From contig NZ_OCTS01000001.1 of assembly GCF_900232865.1 (NCBI RefSeq), positions 248,001 to 312,000 on the forward strand: a stretch of DNA of 64,000 bases, written 5' to 3'. Origin of the DNA: Corynebacterium dentalis. Lineage in GTDB: Bacteria > Actinomycetota > Actinomycetes > Mycobacteriales > Mycobacteriaceae. Position numbers and translations under genes: made by a program. Each line of letters begins with the position of its first letter. Within the stretch, counting starts at the first letter, position 1. Of this stretch, positions 43,805 through 51,837 are shown in pieces. The notes under the pieces were generated by a model. The model saw only the letters and a list, made by a program, of their open reading frames with translations, did not search any database and was not told where the DNA came from.

Positions 43805-44407
43805 CTACTTCCGTTTCCGCGATTTCGCGTTCTGCCGCGAACTATCAGCCTTTCGGCCTCGGCAAATGCCCACGAAGTCCTGAATCACGTTCGAATCGGA
43901 ATCCCGCAGCCACACAGCGGCAACGCGGGTCGAGCCCACATCCTTGGCGTCGAAAAGATCACGATGCACCACTCCCCGCGCATTGATCGCACGCAACAAC
44001 GGACGCGGCGCAATCGCCACACCAACATTCGCCGCGACCACGCCCAACGCCTCGCGCACTGCAGCCACGTCCACCTCGCCATCGGCCGGCGTGGAATACA
44101 TCTCCATCTCGCCGTCCAGCTCCGCGTACCGCACGCGATCCATCACCTTGATGGGGTGCTCCTTCGGCGCCGCCACGCCTACCTGTTCGTCGTAAAGATC
44201 CACGATGTGGAATGTGTTTTTATCGACGCCAGCAGCTCCCACCCGCACCAAAGCCACATCGGCAGCTGCTGCCCGGATATACTTCAAAGGATCGTCGGCT
44301 TGGGCTCCAGCTACCCGCCACCACGGAACGCGCTCGTCAAAGCGCCCAAACCACTTGTCCGGCTGAACACCGGGGCTGAACACGACGCGAAGAAACTGGG
44401 AAGCCAT
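43805..44407 (-). CDS. LysR-type substrate-binding domain protein without an HTH
   Basis: This 200-residue protein looks like the effector-binding half of a LysR regulator (LRVVFSPGVQPDKW, DVALVRVG, VGVAAPKEHPI, VGVAIAPRPLLRAI) and has no DNA-binding domain. It may be a ligand-binding protein or a partner for another regulator. ATG 44407 lies 7 nt after a TACAAT -10 box, so it is leaderless. It is divergent from the DUF5997 gene with only 37 nt between the starts, a pairing also common in other corynebacteria from memory. Confidence 0.83.
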   Translation of the reverse strand: MASQFLRVVFSPGVQPDKWFGRFDERVPWWRVAGAQADDPLKYIRAAAADVALVRVGAAGVDKNTFHIVDLYDEQVGVAAPKEHPIKVMDRVRYAELDGEMEMYSTPADGEVDVAAVREALGVVAANVGVAIAPRPLLRAINARGVVHRDLFDAKDVGSTRVAAVWLRDSDSNVIQDFVGICRGRKADSSRQNAKSRKRK

Positions 44408-44444
44408 GGTGATCATTGTAGGCTCCGGCGATAGGATGGCCGGT

Positions 44445-44816
44445 GTGAGCTCTCAAAACCCTAAATCCGGACCGCCCATGAAGCCCCTAACGGCCGCCAA
44501 GAAGCTGGGCATTCACCTGCCCGCCGCGCCGCAGGAATTTCAAGAATCCGCGCTGACCCACGAGCAGTTCGTGGAGCTGCAGAACAATCCGCCGGAGTGG
44601 CTGGAGACGCTGCGCCGGGAAGGCCCGCACCCACGCCCCGAAGTGGCCCGCAAACTCGGCATCACCATCACCGCACTGAAGAAGCACAACGTGGATGATT
44701 CTATGACCACCGCGCAGATCAAGACCCTGCTGGAGGACCAGCCCGAGTGGCTGCGGGAATCCCGCAAGCAGCTGGCCGAGGAGCGCGAACGCCAGCAGCA
44801 GGCGCAGAAAAACTAG
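44445..44816 (+). CDS. DUF5997 protein
   Basis: This 123-residue cytoplasmic protein contains LTAAKKLGIHLPAAPQEFQE, PPEWLETLRREGPHPRPEVA and KLGITITALKKHNV, the DUF5997 blocks. It is helical and charged; function unknown. GTG 44445 lies 7 nt after a TAGGAT -10 box (44432-44437). It is transcribed divergently from the LysR-like gene, whose promoter lies back to back with its own, and its stop overlaps that of the ECF S-component gene by 4 nt. Confidence 0.85.
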   Translation: MSSQNPKSGPPMKPLTAAKKLGIHLPAAPQEFQESALTHEQFVELQNNPPEWLETLRREGPHPRPEVARKLGITITALKKHNVDDSMTTAQIKTLLEDQPEWLRESRKQLAEERERQQQAQKN

Positions 44817-45619
44817 CGCTGCTCCACTTCTGCAAAGCGCACGGGCTCGGCAAACGCCGCTCGGCGCGCGGCACGGCGCAATACTCCCAGCACGGCGGGG
44901 GCGGCGATCGCTAGAAGCAGCGCGGTGAACACGGCCCTACCGATGTCCCAACCCAGTGACGTAGCAAGGGTAAACAGCAGGAATCGATGCAGATTGTCCG
45001 CGATGCCCGCCCCTGGCTGAAAACTGATCTCTGTGCCCGCACCCAGAGTGAATGGCCAGAAACTCAAGTTCAGGGCAAGCCCATAGAGTAGTGACGCTGC
45101 AGTGCCGTAGGCCAACAGCAGGCCAACTTCGGCTTTGCCTCTGAATTGCGGCAACACTCCCGCTCCGAGCGCTACCCACGCACTGGCGAGCATTTGGTAG
45201 GGCAGCCACGGCCCTATTCCCCCGGTGAGCAGTGCTGATGCGAACATTCCGGCGCATCCTAGGACGAACCCAAAGGCTGGCCCAAACACGCGGCCGCCTA
45301 AGATCAAGACCACAAAGACCGTTTCAAATCCTGCGCTTCCCGCACCTAGCGGACGCACCGCAGCGACCGCCGCAGACAGCACTCCCAGCATCGCTATGGC
45401 CTTGATATCGAAGCCGTCCTCGCTAATCTCAGCCAGAACCAGCGCCAAGATCAACGGAATGAGCACGGCAAAGTACAGAGGCGCGGTTCCGTCATTTCCC
45501 GCCAAAGCCCCAGGCTGAGCGAACAGCGGCCAGGCGAACAGCACCACGCTCGCGAGCGCCACGATGCCCAGAAACACCATGGACTTTCCGCGAAACACAA
45601 TAGCCGGCTTCTCTTTCAT
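44813..45619 (-). CDS. cbrT: ECF transporter S component, probably for cobalamin (CbrT-like)
   Basis: This 268-residue protein has about seven hydrophobic helices with LGVLSAAVAAVRPLGAGSAG and GGRVFGPAFGFVLGCAGMFA, features of large ECF S components. The operon starts with a cobalamin riboswitch, so the ligand is probably cobalamin or a cobinamide, as in the CbrTUV type. Its ATG overlaps the stop of the ATPase gene by 4 nt. Function as a corrinoid binder is inferred from context more than from residues. Confidence 0.82.
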   Translation of the reverse strand: MKEKPAIVFRGKSMVFLGIVALASVVLFAWPLFAQPGALAGNDGTAPLYFAVLIPLILALVLAEISEDGFDIKAIAMLGVLSAAVAAVRPLGAGSAGFETVFVVLILGGRVFGPAFGFVLGCAGMFASALLTGGIGPWLPYQMLASAWVALGAGVLPQFRGKAEVGLLLAYGTAASLLYGLALNLSFWPFTLGAGTEISFQPGAGIADNLHRFLLFTLATSLGWDIGRAVFTALLLAIAAPAVLGVLRRAARRAAFAEPVRFAEVEQR

Positions 45620-47310
45620 CGCGTCTCCAAGGCTTTGCGGACATCACTGACGGTCAGCCACTGGGAATCGTGATGCAACCCCGCGGTCACCTTTGCTACT
45701 TGCGGCGCATATGCCAACGAACTGGCCAGAATCTCCCGTGCTGGCCCCTGGGCCACGATCTCTCCTCGAGCCATCTCCACTACTCGATCCGCGCACAGTG
45801 CAGCGAACTCCACGTCGTGGGTGGCAATGACCACTGCGTGTCCGAGATCGCGCAAGTGTTTCACCGACGCCGCCAGTGCCTCCTTGCCCTTATAATCCAG
45901 CCCGCGGGTTGGTTCATCACAGAGGAGCACTCGGGGTTGCGCGGCGAGCTGGATGGCCAAAGCTACGGACAGTCGTTGCCCTTCCGAGAGATCGCCGGGG
46001 TGAATATCGTGTGTTATCCCCGGAGCAATCCGCTGGAGAATTTCCCGTGTGCTTCCTTCCGGCACGCCCGCTTCCTGATCACTGACCTGCAGTTCTTCGC
46101 CAATCATGGCACGGTAAAGCAAGTCTGAAGGAAATTGTGGCACCAGCCCCACTTGCTGCCGGCGCTGCGCGGGCTTCGCCGTTGACGGATCCACTCCGCC
46201 GCGCACCTGAACTATCCCGGCGGTGCGCTTCCCTGTCCCCTGTAACGCCCACAGAAGCGTGGATTTTCCACATCCGTTGCGTCCCATCAGCGCAGTGACC
46301 TCACCGGCCCGCAACTGGAGGTCGACATTGTGCACCGCCCGGATACCTGGAAACTCCACTGACACCGAGTGCGCGTTCAGCAGCACCTCACCTGTAGTTT
46401 CCCTACCGGGTTCTGGGCGAGAATCCGCTGCAGTATGGAGTTGGCGTCGTAGAGAAACTCCCGCCCTGCGCGCATCGCGAACCGACAGCGGCAACGGCGA
46501 CCAATCAGCCCACCGACCCAGCTCCACCACCGGTGGCGCAACCTCTGCATACTGCATGATCTCGGCCGGGCTCCCCACGTGCACCGCACCAGTCGCATCC
46601 ACGTGCGCTACTCGATCCACATACTGCAACACTCGCTCAATGCGATGCTCGGCAAGTACCACCGTGGTGCCCATTTCGTGGGCGAGGTGCTGGATGATGG
46701 ACAGGACGTTATCCGCAGCGTTGGGATCCAGGGCGCTGGTAGGCTCGTCCATGACAATGAGCGCGGGGTTAGAGGTCAATACCGCGCCCATCGCCACGCG
46801 CTGCTGCTCGCCTCCCGATAACGTGCGCAGCGGCAGATCGCGCAACTCTGCGATGCCCAGTAGATCCATGATCTTCTCCACTCGACGTCGCATCACGGCC
46901 GGTGGAAGCCCGATCTGCTCCATTCCATACGCAAGCTCTTCTTCCACAGTGTCCGTCACAAAAGTGGCGCGGGGATCCTGGCCAACAGTACCGACTGCAT
47001 CGGCGAGCAAGCGCGGAGGGAAATTGCGGGTATCGCGCCCAACTATTGTCACGTGTCCCGCCAGAGTGCCACCGGTGGAATGGGGCATCGCCCCAGTCAT
47101 CGCATTCAACAGCGTGGACTTTCCCGAGCCAGTGCGCCCGACGACCAGCAGGATCTCACCCTCCTCCAGTGACAGGTTCACGTCGCGCAGGACGGGGGCA
47201 CTTTGCGCGTAGCTGATGGTGACGTGTTTCATTTCGACGACAGGTTCTGTCGACCACGGTGGCCGAATCGGAACCGCCGCGTCCGGAGCAACTCGGGAAT
47301 GTTCACTCAT
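45616..47310 (-). CDS. ecfA: ECF transporter ATPase with two fused ABC domains
   Basis: This 564-residue protein holds two ABC ATPase units. Unit 1 has Walker A GRTGSGKST, signature LSGGEQQR and Walker B IVMDEPTSALD; unit 2 has GRNGCGKST, LSEGQRLS and LLCDEPTRGLD. They would form the energising A/A' pair of an ECF importer at the cytoplasmic face. ATG 47310 overlaps the ecfT stop by 4 nt; a longer open frame upstream lies inside ecfT. It is the third gene of the four-gene cobalamin operon. Confidence 0.93.
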   Translation of the reverse strand: MSEHSRVAPDAAVPIRPPWSTEPVVEMKHVTISYAQSAPVLRDVNLSLEEGEILLVVGRTGSGKSTLLNAMTGAMPHSTGGTLAGHVTIVGRDTRNFPPRLLADAVGTVGQDPRATFVTDTVEEELAYGMEQIGLPPAVMRRRVEKIMDLLGIAELRDLPLRTLSGGEQQRVAMGAVLTSNPALIVMDEPTSALDPNAADNVLSIIQHLAHEMGTTVVLAEHRIERVLQYVDRVAHVDATGAVHVGSPAEIMQYAEVAPPVVELGRWADWSPLPLSVRDARRAGVSLRRQLHTAADSRPEPGRETTGEVLLNAHSVSVEFPGIRAVHNVDLQLRAGEVTALMGRNGCGKSTLLWALQGTGKRTAGIVQVRGGVDPSTAKPAQRRQQVGLVPQFPSDLLYRAMIGEELQVSDQEAGVPEGSTREILQRIAPGITHDIHPGDLSEGQRLSVALAIQLAAQPRVLLCDEPTRGLDYKGKEALAASVKHLRDLGHAVVIATHDVEFAALCADRVVEMARGEIVAQGPAREILASSLAYAPQVAKVTAGLHHDSQWLTVSDVRKALETR

Positions 47311-48410
47311 GTCTGAGCCTCCTGCAGAATTCGGGTGCTGCGCTGCGCTATGGGCTGCCGCGGAGTCAGAAAGGCCGGCGCGACTGCCACGACTAATGCT
47401 CCGAGTACTAGCCACGGCACCCCGGGGACCGCCAGCGGAAAGTTGGGCATCCGCAGCGATAGCGGATCAGTGGCTTGCGTGACGAGCACAGCGCCCAGCA
47501 CGAGGATTCCGCTGGAAGCGGTGATCCATTCTGGGAATCGCCAGGGTTGGCGTCGATAACGGGTGGTGATGGTGCGCTGACCTTGCAACTTGAGTGCCAC
47601 GAGCACCAGCACACACCCGCCTGCCAGCACGCCCAAGTTGAGCAGGGGCGATACCTCCGCCCCCAACAGCAGATAGGCGCCGATGCACAACGCAGATAGT
47701 CCTACGAAAGACGCGGTGGCATTCACTCTGCGCCTGCGGGCACTCACCATTGCTCTCCTGCCATAGCCTCGCGCGTCCATGCTGCTAGCCAGTTTCAGTG
47801 CGCCGTCCAGCGCATCTTGGAGGACCGGAACAATCAGACTCGGTACGTTGCGCAGCCCGGTGGAGTCATCGCCGCGCAATTCACGTGCCTGGCGGACTCG
47901 CACCACGGATTCCGCCAGCTGCGGGGCCAAGGACAGGGCTATCACCATGGCGGTGCCAACTTCGCCCAGTGCTGCTGGTAGGGACCTGACCATCTGTTTA
48001 GGGTTGGCGACACTATTCGCTGCGCCACATGCCACGATGATCGCCCCAAGGCGCAGGCCGTCGAGCCCTGCTTGCGTCAACCCTTCCGCATATACCGTGC
48101 CAAGCAGGTTGATGCCCGCTGCCCATTCAGGCATGTGCACGCCGGGAAGGTGAAACAGGCTGACTTCTCCCCGCTTGGCCCCCACCACTACGTACATGCT
48201 GATGCGGAAAATGACGATAAATCCCGCGACCCAGAGGTACATCCCAAAGGCCTTGGCCCACGGGGAGTTACTGCGCCGCTCTGCGACGACGAGGCACAGC
48301 ACTGCATAGACCAGGGCAACCGCCAGTGGGTTGGTGATGAGGCTCGCTGCGGCGGCGATGCCCAGAGCCCACGTCCACCACGCCCACGGGTTGAGTTCCC
48401 TCGAGGTCAC
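47307..48410 (-). CDS. ecfT: ECF transporter T component
   Basis: This 367-residue membrane protein has the two Ala-Arg-Gly-type coupling motifs of EcfT, in VRQARELRG and MDARGYGRR, which dock into the ATPase grooves. It has about eight hydrophobic segments; the C-terminal extension with more helices than the minimal EcfT is notable. It starts with GTG 48410, 6 nt after the DUF4430 gene stop, and overlaps the ATPase gene by 4 nt. Confidence 0.88.
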   Translation of the reverse strand: MTSRELNPWAWWTWALGIAAAASLITNPLAVALVYAVLCLVVAERRSNSPWAKAFGMYLWVAGFIVIFRISMYVVVGAKRGEVSLFHLPGVHMPEWAAGINLLGTVYAEGLTQAGLDGLRLGAIIVACGAANSVANPKQMVRSLPAALGEVGTAMVIALSLAPQLAESVVRVRQARELRGDDSTGLRNVPSLIVPVLQDALDGALKLASSMDARGYGRRAMVSARRRRVNATASFVGLSALCIGAYLLLGAEVSPLLNLGVLAGGCVLVLVALKLQGQRTITTRYRRQPWRFPEWITASSGILVLGAVLVTQATDPLSLRMPNFPLAVPGVPWLVLGALVVAVAPAFLTPRQPIAQRSTRILQEAQT

Positions 48411-48416
48411 TGGTGG

Positions 48417-49037
48417 CTAGCGCTTCCGCTCTGATCGCTTGTAGAAGAAGTAGACGGCCAGGCCAGCTGCCAGCACCAGCAGTGCGCCGAGAATCGAAGT
48501 CCACGCATTGTTGTTTTCTTCCGACGCAGACTCTGCCTCATTCGAGGCGGAGTCCTGCTCGCCTGCTGCGCCCTGTTCAGACTTGGTTGGCACGGCGGAT
48601 GGCTTGGCACCGTTGCCGAAGGCCCAACCTTCGGCCTTTCCTGCTTCCGCGATCTGCTCATTGGCGCCCTTTTGGCTGAAGTTCCATTCTCCGCCGAGTG
48701 GGGCGCTGTAGTAACCCCAGTAAGCATCCATTTCTGGCGCCTTGCTGCAGTCCGCGTTGACGGGCTTTTGGTTGATCTGGCAGACGAGGCCATCGAACTG
48801 CTCTACTGGGGTGACGCTAAAGCCTGCTTTTTCCAGAGCTTCCCAGCCGGTGACACCGCCGGGAGCGCAGCCCTGTCCTTCTCCTTCAACGACCACCGTG
48901 ACTTCATTATCTGCGCAGGTGGAAGGCTCTGCGGCGGCTAATGGAAGAAAGGTTCCGGTGGTCAGTGCGCTGGCGGTGAGCAGGCCTGCGGCTCCAGCGG
49001 TGGCGGCAATTCGGCGGGCGTGGGAGCGGGTATTCAT
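48417..49037 (-). CDS. Membrane-anchored DUF4430 (transcobalamin-like) protein
   Basis: This 206-residue protein has a signal peptide (cleavage near TFLPLAAA-EP, residue 35), one DUF4430-like domain (VTGWEALEKAGFSVTP, CQINQKPVNADC, MDAYWGYYSAPLGGEW) with paired cysteines, a Ser/Glu/Asn-rich stalk, and a C-terminal helix with an RSERKR stop-transfer end. DUF4430 occurs in transcobalamin-type proteins, so it may present corrinoid to the ECF importer at the cell surface. It is the first gene after the cobalamin riboswitch; GAGGA lies 10 nt before ATG. Confidence 0.87.
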   Translation of the reverse strand: MNTRSHARRIAATAGAAGLLTASALTTGTFLPLAAAEPSTCADNEVTVVVEGEGQGCAPGGVTGWEALEKAGFSVTPVEQFDGLVCQINQKPVNADCSKAPEMDAYWGYYSAPLGGEWNFSQKGANEQIAEAGKAEGWAFGNGAKPSAVPTKSEQGAAGEQDSASNEAESASEENNNAWTSILGALLVLAAGLAVYFFYKRSERKR

Positions 49038-49097
49038 CGCGAGTCAGTCCTCAAGTTCAGTGATCATGGAGTGAACCTCGGGAATGTTTGCGATAAG

Positions 49098-49291
49098 AAT
49101 CCCGCAGGCTGGCCCTACCTAGGGGGTAAGGCAACTGCGGGGCTCAGACGAAACTGTATGTCCCGACAGTTCGTGAGCCGCTCCTCGGGTTGCCCCAGGC
49201 ATTCGGGCTCGTCCTCAGGTGAGTGAGAACCTACCGTTGCGGAGTCAGCGCCGGATTTGGACCGGCTTCCCCTGGGGCACGAGGCTGCAAC
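49098..49291 (-). promoter_or_regulatory. Cobalamin riboswitch
   Basis: On the minus strand the leader contains GGGGAAGCCGGTCC-AAATCCGGCGCTGACTC-CGCAACGGTAGG (49231-49273 region), the conserved core of cobalamin riboswitches. TGCCCCAGG (49271-49279) before the core pairs with CCTGGGGCA (49191-49199) after it. The final hairpin, CTGCGGG (49135-49141) with CCCGCAG (49101-49107), could be the expression platform. A TATAGAAT -10 box at 49298-49305 gives a start near 49291. A fully canonical B12 box was not located, so the 3' limit is approximate. It should switch off the DUF4430-ECF operon when B12 is plentiful. Confidence 0.88.
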
Positions 49292-49311
49292 AGCATCATT
49301 CTATAGGTAAG

Positions 49312-49355
49312 GAAAAGAAAAACCGCCCTCGGCCACAACGGCTCGGGGGCGGTCT
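49312..49355 (-). terminator. Rho-independent terminator upstream of the riboswitch
   Basis: Read leftward, ACCGCCCCCGAGCC pairs with GGCCGAGGGCGGT (arms about 49340-49353 and 49322-49334), followed by a T-rich tail TTTTTCTTTTCC. It ends transcription arriving from the right, before the riboswitch promoter. Confidence 0.8.
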
Positions 49356-49588
49356 TTCGTGCAAGTTTCGGGTGACGAGCCTGAAACCGTGCCATTCATT
49401 GTTGAAGCGTCCGGCTGTGCGGGTGACGAATCCACACAGTGACTCTCTGGACACTTCGCCACGTTCGGCTCGCGCCACGGTGCGGTATGAAACTCCGTGG
49501 GGTGCCGAGTTGCCCAGGAGAAGAGGTCTGGGAAACGAGTGGCTATTCCACAACTGCAGTGCATCTCAGGTGACTAGCCTGTGACACA
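49320..49588 (-). ncRNA. Candidate DtxR-controlled transcript without a convincing gene
   Basis: A promoter with a DtxR-like box at 49593-49624 fires leftward and the terminator at 49312-49355 stops it, giving an RNA of roughly 270 nt. The only long frames run straight through the terminator, and no ribosome site fits them. The RNA can fold locally: GTTTCGGG and CCTGAAAC (about 49366-49388) form an 8-bp stem including one G-U. The element is unnamed and could be a small RNA, or a tiny peptide mRNA (seven codons from an ATG near 49590). Confidence 0.4.
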
Positions 49589-49592
49589 TTAT

Positions 49593-49624
49593 GTAGGTTA
49601 GCCAGACCTCACTTCGGTTGTCAA
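49593..49624 (-). promoter_or_regulatory. Promoter overlapped by a DtxR/IdeR-like box
   Basis: On the minus strand TTGACA (49619-49624) and TAACCT (49595-49600) are separated by 18 nt. The sequence GTAGGTTAGCCAGACCTCA (plus strand, 49593-49611) agrees with the DtxR consensus at 15 of 19 positions and covers the -10 box, so iron-loaded DtxR should repress this promoter. The site could also act on the rightward acyl-CoA dehydrogenase gene about 160 bp away. Confidence 0.6.
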
Positions 49625-49769
49625 TATTTCCGCAACACGAATGTTGTTTTATTAGATTTCTAGAAAATTGCCCAGCGAAGTACTATGGTTATAACTAATG
49701 CGAGGCACAGATCACACTGAACTTGATTTGTCCTCATCCGCCACATTCCTTGAACAGTAAGAGGGAGCT

Positions 49770-50975
49770 ATGAAGAATTACCTGCCACGCGAAATTTTCG
49801 AAGAAGAACACAACATGTTCCGCGAGACGGTGCGCGATTTCGTCAATGCCGAAATCAAGCCAAACGTCGACCGCTGGCACGAGCAGGGCTACTGCGACCG
49901 TGAGATGTTCAAGAAGGCAGGCGACATGGGCCTGCTGGGCATCATGGCACCGGAGGAGTTCGGCGGCGGCGGCATGGCCAACGACTACCGCTTCAACGCA
50001 ATCGTTTCCGAGGAACTCGCCGAAGCTGACTCCGGATCCGTCATCGTAGGCATCCAAACCGTGAACGATTTGGTCATCCCCTACCTCGATCGATTTGGCA
50101 ATGACGAACAAAAGCGTCGATTTCTAGCGCCGCTGATTGCGGGCGACAAAATCGGCGCGCTCGCAATGACCGAGCCAGGTGCCGGTGCTGACCTGGCCGG
50201 AATCCGATCCGTTGCGCGCAAAGATGACAACGGCGATTTCATCCTCAACGGAGCCAAGACCTTCATCTCCAACGGTGTCCAGGCAGATTTCACACTCGTC
50301 GTTGCTGTCACCAACCCTGAAGCTGGTCGCGGCGGTGTTTCGATCCTCATTCTCGAAAAGGGAATGGACGGCTACACCCAGGCCGGCCCTCTGAAGAAGG
50401 TAGGTCTGAAGTCTCAAGACACTGCTGAGCTTTCTTTCGAGGATGTGCGCGTGCCCAAGGAAAACCTTCTGGGCGAAGAAGGTGCTGCCTTCGGTTACCT
50501 TCGCACCAACCTGGCACAAGAGCGCTTGTCAATCGCCGTGGGTTCGATTGCGACTTCCCGCCGTGCGTTCGACCTCGTTTTCCAACACAGCCAGGATCGA
50601 AAGACCTTCGGTAAGCGCCTCATTGACCATCAGGCGTATGGCTGGGAACTTGCCAAAATGGCGACCGAAATTCAAAGTGCTCAGTCCTTCGTTGACGCGT
50701 GCATCATGGAGAAGGTTAGAGGGAAGCTGGACGAAATCACCGGTGCGATGGTCAAGTATCAGACGACCGAGTTGCAAATTAAGGTGGTAAACCAAGCCCT
50801 TCAGATGCACGGTGGCTACGGCTTCATGTTGGAGTATCCAATCGCTACCCACTATCTCGATTCCCGAGTTCAACCGATCTACGGTGGCCCCAACGAGATC
50901 ATGATCGAGATCATCGCGCGGCGTATGGCTAAGGGCGACAAGAAGAACGTCCCGACTGACGCTCGTCGCGACTAG
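49770..50975 (+). CDS. Acyl-CoA dehydrogenase
   Basis: This 401-residue flavoprotein has the full ACAD layout: helical N-domain (FRETVRDFVNAEIKPNVDRW), middle beta-domain (ALAMTEPGAGADLAGI, LNGAKTFISNG), and helical C-domain with FGKRLIDHQA, QMHGGYGFMLEYPI and YGGPNEIMIEIIARRM. It resembles the long-chain/glutaryl-like branch. The catalytic Glu is probably the one in the GGPNEI region, as in LCAD-type enzymes. GAGGGAG is close to the ATG (2-3 nt). It sits alone, with an iron-type box about 160 bp upstream and enoyl-CoA hydratase convergent downstream. Confidence 0.94.
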   Translation: MKNYLPREIFEEEHNMFRETVRDFVNAEIKPNVDRWHEQGYCDREMFKKAGDMGLLGIMAPEEFGGGGMANDYRFNAIVSEELAEADSGSVIVGIQTVNDLVIPYLDRFGNDEQKRRFLAPLIAGDKIGALAMTEPGAGADLAGIRSVARKDDNGDFILNGAKTFISNGVQADFTLVVAVTNPEAGRGGVSILILEKGMDGYTQAGPLKKVGLKSQDTAELSFEDVRVPKENLLGEEGAAFGYLRTNLAQERLSIAVGSIATSRRAFDLVFQHSQDRKTFGKRLIDHQAYGWELAKMATEIQSAQSFVDACIMEKVRGKLDEITGAMVKYQTTELQIKVVNQALQMHGGYGFMLEYPIATHYLDSRVQPIYGGPNEIMIEIIARRMAKGDKKNVPTDARRD

Positions 50976-51017
50976 ATTTAACTCAACCCACATTGCGTGG
51001 GCAGAGCATCGCCGCTT

Positions 51018-51812
51018 CTATTTTCCGTGGAAATGGGGGCGGCGTTTTTCTACGAAAGCTGAAACAGCTTCCGAGTGATCCCTTGTATGAAAGAGTCTTT
51101 TCTGCGCCTCGGCCTCAGCTGCCGCGGCCTGGTTGACCGTTTCGGCCCGCTTAACCAGCGCTTTCATTTCTCTGTACGACGCAGTCGGTCCCATCGCCAG
51201 CTTGCCCGCGAACTGAGTGACCACGTCTTCCAACTCCGCTGGATCAACCACGGACTGCACCAGCTGCATCTGCACCGCTTCTTCGGCGGAGATCTTCTGG
51301 TCCATTAACAGCAGCTGCAGAGCGCGGGAGCGTCCTACCGTATCCACCAGTGTTTGTGACAGGCCAGAATCCGCGGCCAGTCCCACACCAGTGAAAGCGC
51401 CCTTGAACGAAGCAGCGGACGTCATGAAGCGGAAGTCGCAAGCCATCGCGATGCCCCACCCTGCACCTGCCGCAGGCCCTTGGATGGCGGCGATGGTGGG
51501 AACAGGGATCTCCAGCAGAGCGGCAACCATCGGGTTGTACTCTTCGACGACCTTTTCCGTGCCCGTGCCCGTCTTCGTATCCTGCAGCTGTTCCTTGAGA
51601 TCCTGGCCAGAGCAGAACGCCTTGCCGGCGGCGCGTAAGACCACAGCTCGCACGGGGCGGCCTGGCTCGCGGGAATCCTCTACGGCCTGCTGGAATGCAT
51701 CCAGCAAGGCCAGGCGCAGATCGCGGTTCAAGGAGTTGAACGCGTCCGGACGATTGATGGTGATGAAACGGACGCCGTGTGCGTCTTCCACGAGAACAAG
51801 TTGATCATTCAT
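51018..51812 (-). CDS. Enoyl-CoA hydratase/isomerase, PaaG-like
   Basis: This 264-residue crotonase has the CoA/oxyanion motifs KAFCSGQDLKEQ and IQGPAAGAGWGIAMACDFR, with GAFTGVGLAADSGLSQTL beyond. Asp in ADSG replaces the glutamate of ordinary hydratases and is the pattern of PaaG/isomerase-type members, so a double-bond isomerase role is likely. TAAGTT lies 7 nt before ATG 51812, a leaderless start. Confidence 0.88.
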   Translation of the reverse strand: MNDQLVLVEDAHGVRFITINRPDAFNSLNRDLRLALLDAFQQAVEDSREPGRPVRAVVLRAAGKAFCSGQDLKEQLQDTKTGTGTEKVVEEYNPMVAALLEIPVPTIAAIQGPAAGAGWGIAMACDFRFMTSAASFKGAFTGVGLAADSGLSQTLVDTVGRSRALQLLLMDQKISAEEAVQMQLVQSVVDPAELEDVVTQFAGKLAMGPTASYREMKALVKRAETVNQAAAAEAEAQKRLFHTRDHSEAVSAFVEKRRPHFHGK

Positions 51813-51837
51813 GCCTTCCAACTTACCGCGCTGGGAA

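Noticed and set aside
49301..49564. An 87-codon leftward open frame (and a second frame with an HTH-looking SYRTVARAERGEVSRESL segment) in the DtxR-box region
   Set aside because: Both frames run through the terminator at 49312-49355 and have no fitting ribosome site, so they are unlikely to be genes; the HTH resemblance is too short to rely on.
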